A DNA stretch of 64,000 nucleotides, taken from NCBI RefSeq assembly GCF_051020975.1, contig NC_135042.1, positions 2,255,888-2,319,887 of the forward strand. Direction: 5' to 3'. This DNA comes from Osmia lignaria lignaria. Taxonomy: Eukaryota > Arthropoda > Insecta > Hymenoptera > Megachilidae. The position numbers and the translations under genes were made by a program. The notes under the pieces were generated by a model. That model made no database searches, was not told where the DNA came from, and saw nothing but the letters and a program-made list of their open reading frames with translations. Shown here piece after piece: positions 42,979-53,340 of the stretch (positions within the stretch are counted from its first letter, which is position 1; every line of letters begins with the position of its first letter).

Positions 42979-43441
42979 CAGGGTGACACGCGACTACCTC
43001 GACACCCGAAGAGGGATGATTGCTAAGGTGATTCTAAACAACTTTTTCCTTTGCCAAAATGTTGGTTAAGGCTTGGGTTTCGAGTTAATAACAAAAAACA
43101 CCGACCAACCCGAACGCGTATAGCGCGCAGTCCCAGGGACTGCACTGACTGGTACGAAAACCGGACCTGACATAGGTCGTGAACGAATGGCTTGGCACCC
43201 CGTCGGCATAGCACAATAAAAAAACTTAACTGGTAGAACACCTTTAGTCGTTTAAAATGAATACGGAACCTAATCTCTTGTCGCCTGTCATAATGTAAAA
43301 GTGGAAATTCTAAGGATTCTAAACAACAAATAAAAATGTTTGAAGTGGAATAATTAATAAACGTTTGAATTGGAGGCTACGCTAATGATGCAAAATTTGA
43401 AAACAATTCAAATGAAACTTATCCATTCGTTTCTAAATTAA
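42979..43441. mobile_element. long-TIR element, single arm
   Basis: Matches the left arm of 23300-24434 (CAGGGTGACACGCGACTACC onward). The similarity ends near 43441 at AAATTAACTTGG, so the second arm is missing. It abuts the preceding MITE through one shared TA. Confidence 0.82.
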
Positions 43442-43477
43442 CTTGGAATCTCGAATCGGAGAGGTCACGTGCCGTGT

Positions 43478-44077
43478 CTACCCCCTTAACGCGTCCGCGG
43501 CAGAATTTTGTTCCCCTTTTTGATATTCGATTCGGTAATTGAATTCGGACAATCTAAGGAACCATCTTCCGATTCGTGGGCTCATCTCGCACTTGTCTTC
43601 TAATAATTGTATACTATTGCAATCAATGCGTATAACGAATTCAATACCGATTAAATACACCCGAAACCTTTCTAGTGCACAAACAATTGCGAGAGCTTCA
43701 AGCTCGTATGAGTGGTATTTCGACTCTTCTGGCGTGGTTTTTTGGCTATAATAGCTTATTGGATGCCATTTATCGTCGGGTTGTTTCTGCAGTAGTACCG
43801 CCCTAAGTCCTACACTAGTCGCATCCGTCTGAACTTCTGTCTTCGCGGTTGGGTTATACATAGCTGACACGGGCTTCGAGAAAAGCTTTCGCTTTATTTC
43901 CTGGAACGCGGTCTCTTGCGCTGCTCCCCAGATAAACGCCCTACCCTTTTTCAATAAATCTGTGATTAGATTCATAACAATGGAGAAATTTCTAATGAAA
44001 CGCCTGAAGTAGTTTGCCAACCCTACAAAGCTTCTCACGGAATAGGGAAGCATCTTCCCGAGTAGGGAATGACTCAA
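43478..44077 (-). pseudogene. Gypsy element RNase H region (truncated)
   Basis: Minus-strand frame with RSFVGLANYFRRFIRNFS, the RNase H block DATSVGLRAVLLQKQ (the usual G-A context altered to LRAV), HPISYYSQKTTPEESKYHSY, ELEALAIVCALERFRVYL and WFLRLSEFNYRIEYQKGEQN, then SAADALRG. It is cut at 43478, where CCCCCTTAACG matches the end of the TTAA fold-back family at 15140-16764. Integrase and the 3' LTR are absent. Confidence 0.9.
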
Positions 44078-44729
44078 CGCTTCGAACTTTTCGGCTACCT
44101 GATCGTACCACGCCTATCTGGATTTCGAATCCGAGGTATTCGAACTTAGTTTTCAAAAAGTCACATTTCTCTAGCTTCATCGTCAAATTTGCGCTCCTTA
44201 GCGCCTCGAAAACCTGTCTTAGTCTCTCGAGCCCTTGTTCTACATCTCTGGAAGGTACTGTAATATCGTCGAGATAGGCCATGGCTATGCGGTATAGTAA
44301 TTTAGCTAAAACTATGTAGATCAGTCTCTGGAAAACGGCCGGAGCATTGCAAAGCCCGAATGACATGCGCTTAAATTGGTAGTGCCCGTCTGGTGTAGTA
44401 AAGGCCGCCCTTTCGCGTGAGCCTCTACTCATTGGCACCTGGAAGTAGTCGCTGAATAAATCTAGACTAGTATAATACATGTTTCCCTGGAGTTGATGTA
44501 GCTGATCGTCAATCCTCGGCAACGGATGCTTATCCTGCACGGTATTTTTGTTCAAAGCGCGGTAATCTATGCACATCCTAACTTTCCCGCTCGCCTTACG
44601 TACTAAAAGTATCGGACTCGCGAATGGCGACGCGCTATCTTCGATAATGTCCGCATCCTTGAGTTCGGAGATGGTGCCCTTCAGCTGTTCTCGTTCGTGG
44701 TAGGACAGTCGATACGGTCGGAAGTACAC
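43992..44729 (-). pseudogene. Gypsy element reverse transcriptase
   Basis: Ty3/gypsy-type reverse transcriptase: IIEDSASPFASPILLVRK, CIDYRALNKNTVQDKHPLP, TSLDLFSDYFQVPM, KRMSFGLCNAPAVFQRL and the active site AYLDDITV. It lies in a different frame from RNase H, with a frameshift near 44030. Expected upstream neighbour is the protease at 44749-45510. Confidence 0.92.
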
Positions 44730-44748
44730 AGGTTTGTCCGTGCTGAGC

Positions 44749-45510
44749 TCAATGTGTATCTCGGCCTTGTCGGTGCATCCAATTTGACTTCGTTTCTGGC
44801 CACCAGATTCCGATACTCATTGACCAATTCCAGTAGCCGTGTGCCTCCTCCTCTGATACGTCTATTTCGTTCAACGTCACTGACTCCTCGTTGACCTCAC
44901 GTCTGACTTCTCCTCCCTCGCAATGCTCGCCTCGCGCCACCGCTTCCTCTGCTTTAATAGTTACATCGTTCCCTGCGACATTTAAAACGGGAATGAACCT
45001 ACGCCCTTCGCTATCGGTTTCTACAGTACATCGCGGGATCAGCGTGCCCATGGGTCATGGCCCTCCCTCGACGCATAGCTCCCGATATGACAAGATACCA
45101 CTCACCATGATGTGTCCCAAATAGTTAGAGGGTATCACCTGTTCCTTCTGCACCTGCAACTGCGTCATTCCTGGCGGCCCTGCTGTATCCCGTACTAGAT
45201 CATCCACGCTCGGTGCGATGCGTAGTTCCGTGCTCATGCTTAAAATATGGACGCTCGGGTGCTCCGTGTATGGCTGCCCCACGAATAATGGCATGTCTTG
45301 GGACTCGTTCGGAACGATGTGCGCCTCCACCAGGACTTCAACGCCGTCAATGGACAAGGGTGTTGTGAACACGCCAGTCGGGTTCACAGAACCTGCTAGG
45401 TACTCTGTCATGGGTCTTAGCTGCGATCGCCGATACTGTACCCTTAGCTCGTCTGTTGCATCTTGCCGTACCGTCACTGTGCTGCTTCCGAGATCGACGT
45501 AGCATCTCAT
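44749..45510 (-). pseudogene. Gypsy element protease region
   Basis: Two consecutive frames (45055-45510 and 44749-45051). The first starts MRCYVDLGSSTVTVRQDA, whose DLGSS resembles a retropepsin-type active site (usual DTG/DSG), and continues with VEAHIVPNESQDMPLFVGQP, YTEHP. A stop at 45055 separates it from the linker leading into reverse transcriptase. Confidence 0.75.
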
Positions 45511-45529
45511 CGGCCTCCCAGCAAAAATT

Positions 45530-45800
45530 GCATCTTTGAAATATTCGTTCTACCGGCCGTTGGTAACGTTCCAGATATTATGTTTCCACGTTTGACTTCA
45601 ACGGTAGCCGTTGGACACGCCCTTGAATAATGTCCCGGTTGTCCGCATTTAAAACAAGTTACCGACTTATATCTCTGTTTACAAGTTCTCGCGGTATGCC
45701 CGATCTATTTATACCCGTAACATTTGACATCGGCCGTCATACCTCTCCCCGTCTCCAGCGGTCCGCGACATTCTTTGTTTTGGATCGATTCTCGAATATG
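45530..45800 (-). pseudogene. Gypsy gag zinc knuckles
   Basis: Two CCHC-type motifs on the minus strand, CYGY...GHTARTC (with a stop inside) and CFKCGQPGHYSRAC, placed between gag and protease as expected. Confidence 0.78.
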
Positions 45801-45824
45801 CATGCTCCCACTTTGTAAATCGGG

Positions 45825-46151
45825 TTATAATTTGCTGGGTTTGGCATACCTGGATAAAGGCCCCAAATAATCTCGGAACCTACTGCTGTTAAGTCCGTTG
45901 ACTATCCATTCGATTGCTTCTCGATCGTCCATATTCGCCTTGTTACACCTCGCCAACTTTTCATAGTACTCGACAATTCCTTGGTTGGGACGCCGCGTAT
46001 AATTCTGCGCGTTCATCCTCAACGAGGCGGCGGTCTCCTTGTATGGGAAATTCACCCTCAAGAGGTCGGTCCACTCCCTACAGCTTCGCTCGATCTTGTC
46101 TATCCAATGATCTATATTAATATTGTTTTTAACTGGATCAAACTCCGGCAA
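45825..46151 (-). pseudogene. Gypsy gag (fragment)
   Basis: IDHWIDKIERSCREWTDLLR, NQGIVEYYEKLARCNKANMD and EAIEWIVNGLNSSRFRDYL match the retrotransposon gag core of gypsy elements. Upstream gag sequence continues toward 46500 in broken frames. Confidence 0.78.
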
Positions 46152-46525
46152 TATTCCGTCGATGTTTTAGAAATATCTCATTTCGGCCCTGTTACCGTAC
46201 GAAGGATCAACCGTATTTCCGGTTTCTCGATCGTTCGAAAATCCGCCACGTTCGCCACGTGGCTGCGCGTTATGTTGCAACATTCTCATCCCGAATTTCC
46301 TCCGTCTAATTCCCAGCTCGCAACAGTATCCGCAACATATGCTTGTTCGAACCCTCGAACTATTAAATTCGCGAGAACTATCCCATCGCCTCTTTATTCC
46401 GCACTCAACGGTATGTTCACCACGCGGTTCACGATATCACGAAATACCGTACTTTGCAAATTATTTTGCACACTCGCGGTATCCTAATACCTAATACTTC
46501 GGGTATTCAATCCCACTTCTGAGAT

Positions 46526-46820
46526 TGTTGTGAACTTTGAAATGAAAGGTAACGAAAAACGACTCCGTCTTGGGTTCTCGCCACACGCCTTTATTTTACA
46601 CTTTGCCTTGGCTTTGATAATCTCTCTATTCTCTTCTATTCTATTCGACTTTATTCGATTTCTGCCGTTGCTCGGTACTTCAGCTGTTTATATACATTCT
46701 CTCCCTCCCATTCATACTCGTCTCATTCGCTCGACTTCGCATTCGTACAGATCCGCGCCTATTTCAAACCGTCCACACTACCAAGATTTGGATATCATCG
46801 CCATATCCGAGAAAAAATGA
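46526..46820 (-). repeat. Gypsy 5' LTR (tentative)
   Basis: On the minus strand the leader GAAGTGGGATTGAATACCC (about 46500-46520) looks like a gypsy primer-binding leader, and ...GTTCACAACA precedes it as an LTR end. The outer boundary cannot be set because the 3' LTR is not in the window. AATAAA (complement) lies near 46589. Confidence 0.4.
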
Positions 46821-46829
46821 AACGAAAAA

Positions 46830-47172
46830 ATTACACCTATAAATTCCAAACTACATCTACCACGGTATCCCACACCCAAATGGCAGAGCACATGAAGATT
46901 CAGATTCAGGGACTTTCATAAAAAAAAAAAACGATTTCCAGTCCCCCCCAAGAAACCGATTAAGGTTGGTGTCAGAGGTGGACCTCGAACTGCACAAATT
47001 ACTTTATGGAAGTTTATGGCGGGATCATAAACGGCCCACACGAAGGTCCTGGACAAAAGAGCCAGCTAGGCTCCTCCTGCGCGGATTACACAGTACAACC
47101 TTTAATCCGTTCGATCAGCAGCGGGGGCTTTCTTTTAGTTTCGATTAAATAGAAAAAAGGTTAGATTAGATT
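46830..47172. other. unassigned sequence
   Basis: No gene recognised. It ends in GTTAGATTAGATTAGG, a degenerate TTAGG-like motif. Confidence 0.4.
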
Positions 47173-47188
47173 AGGTTAGGTTTAGGTT
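47173..47188 (+). repeat. target duplication of the R1-type LINE, left
   Basis: AGGTTAGGTTTAGGTT, identical to 48424-48439 on the other side of the LINE. Confidence 0.75.
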
Positions 47189-48423
47189 GTGCTGCCCAAT
47201 ATCGGAGGGCCGAGCGAGAAGATTCGCCGCCTTTATACGGGGATCGTGCGGAGCGTGGCCCTATATGGGTTACCCTGATGGTTGTGCTGCGGTGAGTGAA
47301 GAGGAGGATCGCCATCAGGGTCGTAAGGGGATATCGCACGGTCTCCCACGCGGTGGCGATGACACTGGCAGGTCTCGTACCTTTTAAGTACGAGACGGAG
47401 GCCTGCGCCACGATTTACTGGCGCTTGCGCGGCCTCTGCCAGGCTGGAGAGGACCCGCCAGAGCAGACGGTCGAACAGGAATGGAGGTGCCAGGACCGAC
47501 AAGATGCCCTGGACCGGTGGCGTCGCGAGATAATCGCGAGCAGCGCTGCTGGCCAGCAAGCATTCGAGGCGGTCCTACCCGTCGTCAAAAAATGGGGGGA
47601 CTGCGGCTTTGGTCGCATCACCTACCGGACCACACAGGTGCTCTAATGGTTGCTTCGGTGACTTCCTGTGCCGGATTGGTCGCGAGGCGGCAGCTGTATG
47701 CCACCACTGCGGGGCGGGGCGAGACTCCGCGCAACACACAGTGGAGCACTGTCCAGTGTTTGCGCGGGCCCGTCTCGCCCTGCGTGTGAGTTGGGAGTGG
47801 ATCTCTCGCCGGCGAGCATGTTTCTTACAATGCTCTCCGGCGAGGATCAGTCGAGGGCGATGACTTCCTTCTGTGAGGAGGTCATCGCCTTGAAGGAGGA
47901 GGCGGAGCGGGGTCGGGAGAGAGCCAACCCCGCCCGCAGGAAACGACGCCGTCGGGGGAGGGCTCCCGACGGCACAGTTAGCTGAGGAGGACGGGGAGGT
48001 GGGCCTTGATAATCCTGCCCACCGCCCCCAACAGGGAGCTTCGGCTTCCCCCCAAGGTAGATGTAGTGGGGGGAGGCCGAAGCCAGGGTGATAGGAGGGG
48101 CCTGCCCCTCTTCCCCATCGCAGATCTAGCGGCTCCTTTGTGGAGTCCCGGACGCCATTGCACGCGGCCCGAGGAGTGGCCGGCGTCGGCGGAGTTGGCA
48201 CTTAGGGGGAGGGTCAAAGGTTAGACCTTCCCCCGAGATGGGGCGCTATGCGCCAAGGGGGGGGAGGGGTCCCGACGTGTTCGACAGAGGTCCCGGGGCC
48301 CTCCCTTACGCCCAGTGCAGGTCACCATGGAGGTTTTAGCCGGTAAAATTCCGGCACTCCCCCCGCCCCCTCCACAGGGGAGCTGGGGGCGTCTTTGTAA
48401 GATTTCCCCTACGAAAAAAAAAA
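47189..48423 (+). mobile_element. 5'-truncated R1-clade LINE ending in poly(A)
   Basis: It starts inside the C-terminal part of reverse transcriptase and ends in an A-run (48412-48424). It is flanked by 16-bp direct repeats. GC content is far higher than in the surroundings, especially in the 3' untranslated region (47990-48400), which has runs of G and C. Confidence 0.85.
47200..47985 (+). pseudogene. R1-clade LINE ORF2, C-terminal region
   Basis: KIRRLYTGIVRSVALYG, then (after a break) RRIAIRVVRGYRTVSHAVAM, TLAGLVPF, and in another frame FGDFLCRIGREAAAVCHHCG, SAQHTVEHCPVF: the C-terminal cysteine-histidine motif (CX2C ... HX4C) typical of R1-group ORF2. A third frame continues MTSFCEEVIALKEEAERG to a stop at about 47985. 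Frameshifts near 47300, 47640 and 47860 make it non-functional. A second fragment of the family is at 53965-54470. Confidence 0.85.
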
Positions 48424-48439
48424 AGGTTAGGTTTAGGTT
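48424..48439 (+). repeat. target duplication of the R1-type LINE, right
   Basis: AGGTTAGGTTTAGGTT directly after the poly(A) run. Confidence 0.75.
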
Positions 48440-48830
48440 AAGTTAGTCAGCGAAAAAGTGCAAATAAAAAAAGAGCTGAGTGGCTTTAATCAGCGAAAAA
48501 TAACTATCTATTTCATACCTTGAAAAAAAACATATCCGTAGCAGCCTGGAAGGCTTTAGTCATTCAAAAAATATTAATATTAAATTATTTGTCGGCTCTG
48601 CACAGCTCTGTCCAGAGCTCTGAATACTATCAGGTATACAGTACAGGACCATCGTGCGGGCCCTTTATGCCCCCCCCCCCCCCCCCCCCCCATAAAGTAT
48701 TATAATTTGTGCAATTCATGCACGACCGTGTCAGTGCTGAATGTCTAATCATTGTAAAGAAATGATACTGTGTCGTCCAGCGGAACTTCTTGTAATCAGT
48801 AAGCAGTAAGTACGTACTGATCAACAAATA
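48440..48830. other. unassigned sequence with a 22-C run
   Basis: No gene seen. Bases 48670-48691 are an uninterrupted run of C, unusual in this AT-rich context and prone to assembly error. Confidence 0.5.
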
Positions 48831-49140
48831 CAAGTAAAACACCAAACATACTGGGCATAACAATCACTAATACAAACCTATACATAAAAGCAAAAGAATC
48901 GCTCGACCTTCATTCAGACCATACTCCTATAATTTTCACACTGGAATATGAGGCAGCACCAGACGGAAAAATAATGCTAACAAATAACACAACAGATTGG
49001 TCCGCCCATAAAGAAAAAATAATCAATAACTTAAATTTTAATAAACCACTAAAACATGAGCAGGGCATCGAAAAAGCAGCGAAAACATTAACCATCATTT
49101 TACAATTAGCAATTTATGCTTCAACAAGATACAAGAAGGA
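48831..49140 (+). pseudogene. Jockey-type LINE ORF2 fragment (endonuclease end)
   Basis: PNILGITITNTNLYIKAKES and LDLHSDHTPIIFTLEYEA match the end of the apurinic endonuclease domain (SDH motif). NTTDWSAHKEKIINNLNFNK and EKAAKTLTIILQLAIYAST match the linker that follows in Jockey elements. The remainder of the element is missing here; its C-terminus appears at 51009-51255. Confidence 0.72.
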
Positions 49141-49370
49141 AACCAAAAACATATCAGAAAGAAATTCAACTTCGGCGGCTGGAGCGCAAAGGCTCACGCC
49201 GCCAAAAATTTCGAAGAATTCGCGCCGCCAAAGCGCAAGACTGGAAGCTAAGCACAAACCAATCACATCGAGCACAATGCCAGCGGTAGCTACAGAAATT
49301 TCTATTTAACCGCGAACTTTTCGAATTGGACATCAGAATTCACCAAGCAAGGAAAGAGCGCACTTGGAAG

Positions 49371-50338
49371 ATGCACACTATCGAGGAGCGAAGTTTTATC
49401 GTAGAAGAGTATTTCTCTATGCGTTCATATACAAAATACCAACGAGCATTTTAGGAGAAATTTCCAGATTTTTTGCCGCCGATTAAAAGTAACATCAGCC
49501 GCTTGGTGCAAACATTTCGTAGAACCGGGAGCGTCTACAATGCCACACGCTGTCGCAAATCCACGGTACTAACTGCAAGCAAGTTAGACGAAGTCCGAAA
49601 TCTTTTGGAAGAAGAACCACACACACCACTGTCAAGAATCGAACAACTAAGAACCTGCACACGCGATCATACCGCTGCCAAATCGTGCAGCAACTTCAGC
49701 AGTCTGATTTTGATGCAAGAATCAAATATTGCAAATGGTTTTTGCAATTTCTGCAGGTGAAAGGACCAGCAGTGATGGACACGCTGTTTTTCAGTGATGA
49801 AGCCTGGTTCCATTTAAATGGATATATAAATTCCCAGAACAGCAGAGCCTGGTCGACGACAAACCCGCATGACTTTTTTGAACAACCATTACACTCCAGT
49901 AAGGTAGGCGTATGGTGCGCCATATCCCGGAAACGCATCGTTGGACCAATATTTTTCGAGTAGACAGTGACGGCCGAAGCGTATGAAGAAATAATTACGC
50001 AGTTTATTTCACTATTGGAGCCAACTGAAAGATACTGTTGGTTCCAACAAGACAGTGCCCCAGCCCATACGGCGTCATCGACCATAGAACTACTGCACGA
50101 ATTTTGCGGCGAACGGATCATCTCGCGTCGATTATGGCCACCACGGTCGCCCGATCTGACGCCCCCAGATTTCTTTCTCTGGGGAGCGTTAAAATGTAAA
50201 GCATACATAAGCAGTCCCCGTACCTTGGAGGAGTTAAAAGAAAACATCCAAAGATCCATTTTGGAAATTAGTGAAGATACTTTGAAGAAGGTATTTGAAA
50301 ATATGAGAAGGAGGATACGTGCCTGCTTAGCGTAAAAA
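49371..50338 (+). pseudogene. mariner/IS630-type transposase pseudogene
   Basis: Starts MHTIEERSFIVEEYF and has a helix-turn-helix region (SNISRLVQTFRRTGSVYNAT). The catalytic acid residues are recognisable: FFSDEAWFHLNGY, WFQQDSAPAHTASS and PRSPDLTPPDFFLWG, with 38 residues between the second and third aspartates by my count. An early TAG (49453), a frameshift near 49690 and an in-frame TAG at 49961-49963 disable it. The enzyme family cuts and joins transposon ends at TA. I could not identify its terminal repeats. Confidence 0.85.
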
Positions 50339-50378
50339 GGAGGACAACTTCAACACCTCTTATAAATTTCAAACAATC

Positions 50379-50394
50379 GGCCCTTATCAGGGCC
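50379..50394 (+). promoter_or_regulatory. histone-type 3' stem-loop
   Basis: GGCCCTTATCAGGGCC: a perfect 6-bp stem and 4-base loop, preceded by AAACAATC and followed by ACCAAT. This closely matches the replication-dependent histone mRNA 3' stem-loop with its AAC/ACCA flanks; only the loop (TATC instead of TTTC) differs. It lies 41 bp after the transposase stop. No histone coding sequence is visible next to it. Confidence 0.6.
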
Positions 50395-50819
50395 ACCAAT
50401 CCTTAACGAGGACAACATGGTTCAATTAATTTTCAGTATACAATGTTCCTTAAGCCACGAGAATTCGTCTCAGTCTACATCTGAAAAATATCAAATAGCG
50501 AAATACGCTGCTTTCATATTAATGACAATAAGCCATAGTTTCTTCGTTCATAAAAATTCGTGATGTTTGGCTCTCTGCCGATCGCGCCCGAGATTTGCCG
50601 AGCCGAGCCAAGCCTATTCGAAGTTCCACTGCTCGTCGTGCATACTCGTATCCCGAATCGAATCTCGGACCAGAGTTCGGTCGATTACCAACTTACCTCT
50701 AGAGATTTTTACATCGCAGCAATGGTTTGCGGGGAGCGCATCTATCGAATTTTAGCGCTGTTGCCACATTCATGAGTTCGCGCGCGCACGAATTCCAAGA
50801 TAAATGGTAGTCACTGTAT

Positions 50820-51001
50820 ACCAGACTATTCCATCCTTCATCTACTAACCGATGTCACTGCTCAGTCGAGCGTGACAATTTATTACCCAAAACATCGGCT
50901 TCTCGCTTTCTTACTTTGCGGGTGACTTCAAACAAAGAAGAGGGAATAGAGATTTGCTTATTTCGGGCCGGAAAACTGTTGCTTATTACGGATCAAAACT
51001 G
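50820..51001 (+). mobile_element. pogo-like MITE, diverged truncated copy
   Basis: Shares TACTAACCGATGTCACTGCT, GAGCGTGA and ACTTCAAACAAAGAAGAGGG with 42051-42521. It ends GTTGCTTATTACGGATCAAA followed by ACTG and TA. Confidence 0.7.
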
Positions 51002-51008
51002 TATATCA

Positions 51009-51255
51009 AACGATAACAAAACCAATTTGGACATATGGGACATAAATTTGGACATACGGGGCAGCTAAATTAAATATAAAGAAAATGGAAATTGTTTAAT
51101 CAATTATATTAAAATCTATATTAAATGCACCATGGTTTATCAGAAACGATAACAAGAAGAACGCTACAAATCCCCACCGTTGAAGAGGAAACTGTAAGAT
51201 ATCAAGAGAGAATGAAAAAACACACAAATCCTCTTGCTAACCCTTATCGGTCATA
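51009..51255 (+). pseudogene. Jockey-type LINE ORF2, extreme C-terminus
   Basis: KPIWTYG ... YGAAKLNIKKMEI, ILNAPWFIRND and then, in a shifted frame, LQIPTVEEETVRYQERMKKH, TNPLANPYRS and a stop. This is the characteristic end of Jockey-group ORF2. A non-coding tail continues to about 51460 (AATAAATAATTTC). It is likely the same element as 48831-49140, with the reverse transcriptase replaced by the intervening 1.8 kb. Confidence 0.78.
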
Positions 51256-52583
51256 AGTCACCTCTCACGTGACAACAGTACTTTGTCGCTGCGGTTGTAC
51301 ATCACGCAGGAGGTGACAAGACGGAACCTATCGAAACTCGCTCTCTGGGAAATGCGGGCATGATTACCTTGTCAGTTAAGCATCAGCAACGGATAATTAT
51401 TTGAAAGTTACATATTTGTAATACTACTTCAAAAAATAAATAATTTCTAATAAAAATGTTATTCTTATAATACTGAAAATTTTTCGCATATCTATCGAAA
51501 CCAGCTACAACCTAGTGAGAATCACGTATAAAAAACTAGCGACCGATAAAGGCTATAAACAGTTACCCAGATCTTCCCAGGGGACTCAAACGCAAACACC
51601 CTTCTGATCTATTCATCCCCAGTCATTAAAAATTTACGCATCCATACATTGCAATTAAAGCAACAAAATTCACTCTTGGTGATTGTCAGTAATAGTACCG
51701 AAATCCTCATCCTATTATATTTAACAATTGATACAAGAAATGTAAATATTTGTAGAAACACATAGAAACATTTAATAAAGGTATAATTCAAAAAAATGTT
51801 TATAAAATGCTGAAATAGATTTGCACATATGCGTCGATATTTATTTGATATTCGAATCCATCCTCAACAAATACAGTAACTTAACGTAAATTTATTTGTA
51901 TGAAGCAGATTCAATCATTGTTGACGATCACGGATGAATTGCAAATTGAAGAAACCTACGTCAGTCAGGGAGTGACCCTATTACATGCAGATAGCGTGGT
52001 TCATCTGGCGTTTGACTAACCCACGTTTGTAAGTTTTTAACTTTATTCGTCGAAAATTTTAACGCTTTTTATTCGATTCACTGCTGCTGCAAATTTCCCA
52101 AGAGAGAAAACTGAATAGTCAAATATCGAGCATATCGATAGGTTTGGCTTTATCGATTAATTTTGTACTTTTTTTCATCCTCTGGGCAGCAGTAACACGG
52201 GATTAATTACTGGTAACGAAGAAAATACGATTAATTACCAGTGACAGTTCCGGTTTGCAGAAACGATGATTTAGTGCCGTCATAATGTATGGAGAATTGG
52301 GTACATTTTACGAATTAACTTAAACCGCATTAGTACAAATCGGTAAAAATATGGTCTTATCAATATTTTAACAAAACAAGAACTTTTAATCGCCAGAAAT
52401 TATACATACTGCAATGAAATTATGGTCCGCTTTATAATTCCAGGAAATATCTGTAATAATGTTTTCCATGACGAATTGGACGATATTTACATTCATTTGT
52501 AAACGTTTCATTGTGTCTTATAATTAGAACAGTTATATTTACCTAATGATATGAATGGTTTATGCTGTTCAAAATACAGAAGG
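51256..52583. other. LINE tail and unassigned AT-rich sequence
   Basis: To about 51460 it is LINE 3' sequence. Beyond that I see no domain, repeat ends or splice-bounded frame. Confidence 0.45.
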
Positions 52584-52585
52584 TA

Positions 52586-53125
52586 CAGTGGGTCATATAA
52601 TTATTCGCTCACCGTTTAAAACAGAATACCTCATTTAAAATTAGACCAAATGACTTGAGCCTTTTTCAGAAGCTATAAAAATTCATTTACTAAGATATGT
52701 ACTTTTGCTGTTTTAAAAAATTACAGTTTGTCGAAATCGTGAAAAAAAATAATGAAAATTTCATCGAGATCGGTCAATGCGCTGACTAGTCACGATCACG
52801 ATTATCGGAAATTTTAATTACTTGTAACTTCTAAGCGCATTGACCGATCTCGATGAAATTTTCAGCATACACATAACTTATTTGAATCTACGAAAGATAT
52901 ATTTTAATGTTTCATTATAGACTCACATAGAAAAGCTGAAAAATTCCCCTTCACTATTCTTTTTTCATGATTTCGACAAACTGTAATTTTTTAAAACAGC
53001 AAAAGTACATATCTTAGTTAGTAAATTAATTTGTACAACTTCTCAAAACGCCTCAAGTCATTTGGTCCAATTTTAAATGAGGTATTCTGTTTCAAACGGT
53101 GAACGAATAATTTTGTGACCCACTA
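52586..53125. mobile_element. Tc1-like MITE, copy 2 (540 bp)
   Basis: TA at 52584-52585 and 53126-53127. The left end CAGTGGGTCATATAATTATT and the right end (complement of AATAATTTTGTGACCCACTA) are inverted. The internal block TTGACCGATCTCGATGAAAT is also paired with an inverse. The match to 25576-26284 runs through most of the element. Confidence 0.88.
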
Positions 53126-53130
53126 TACAT

Positions 53131-53340
53131 AATACAAGTGAGACGGTGTATCAAAACCTTTCATTTTGTCAATTAAATATTGCTCGTTTAAGGTTTCGTC
53201 TTTCAAAAGGACTCTTGGCGGACCTCTGACGAGTTTTTTTATGAAGTAGTAACAACCGGCAATTTCTCAGCGAAAATTTTATGATTTTTTGATATCAAAT
53301 ATATGTTTCAAATTCCAAATATCTTAAAATACTAACTTAC
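53131..53340. other. probable intron downstream of the leishmanolysin-like exon
   Basis: Non-coding. The donor complement (ACTTAC, 53335-53340) adjoins the exon on the minus strand. Confidence 0.45.

Noticed and set aside
46966..48224. Several overlapping 60-200 codon frames on both strands in the GC-rich LINE
   Set aside because: High GC removes stop codons, so open frames arise by chance. Only the frames with R1 ORF2 motifs are kept.
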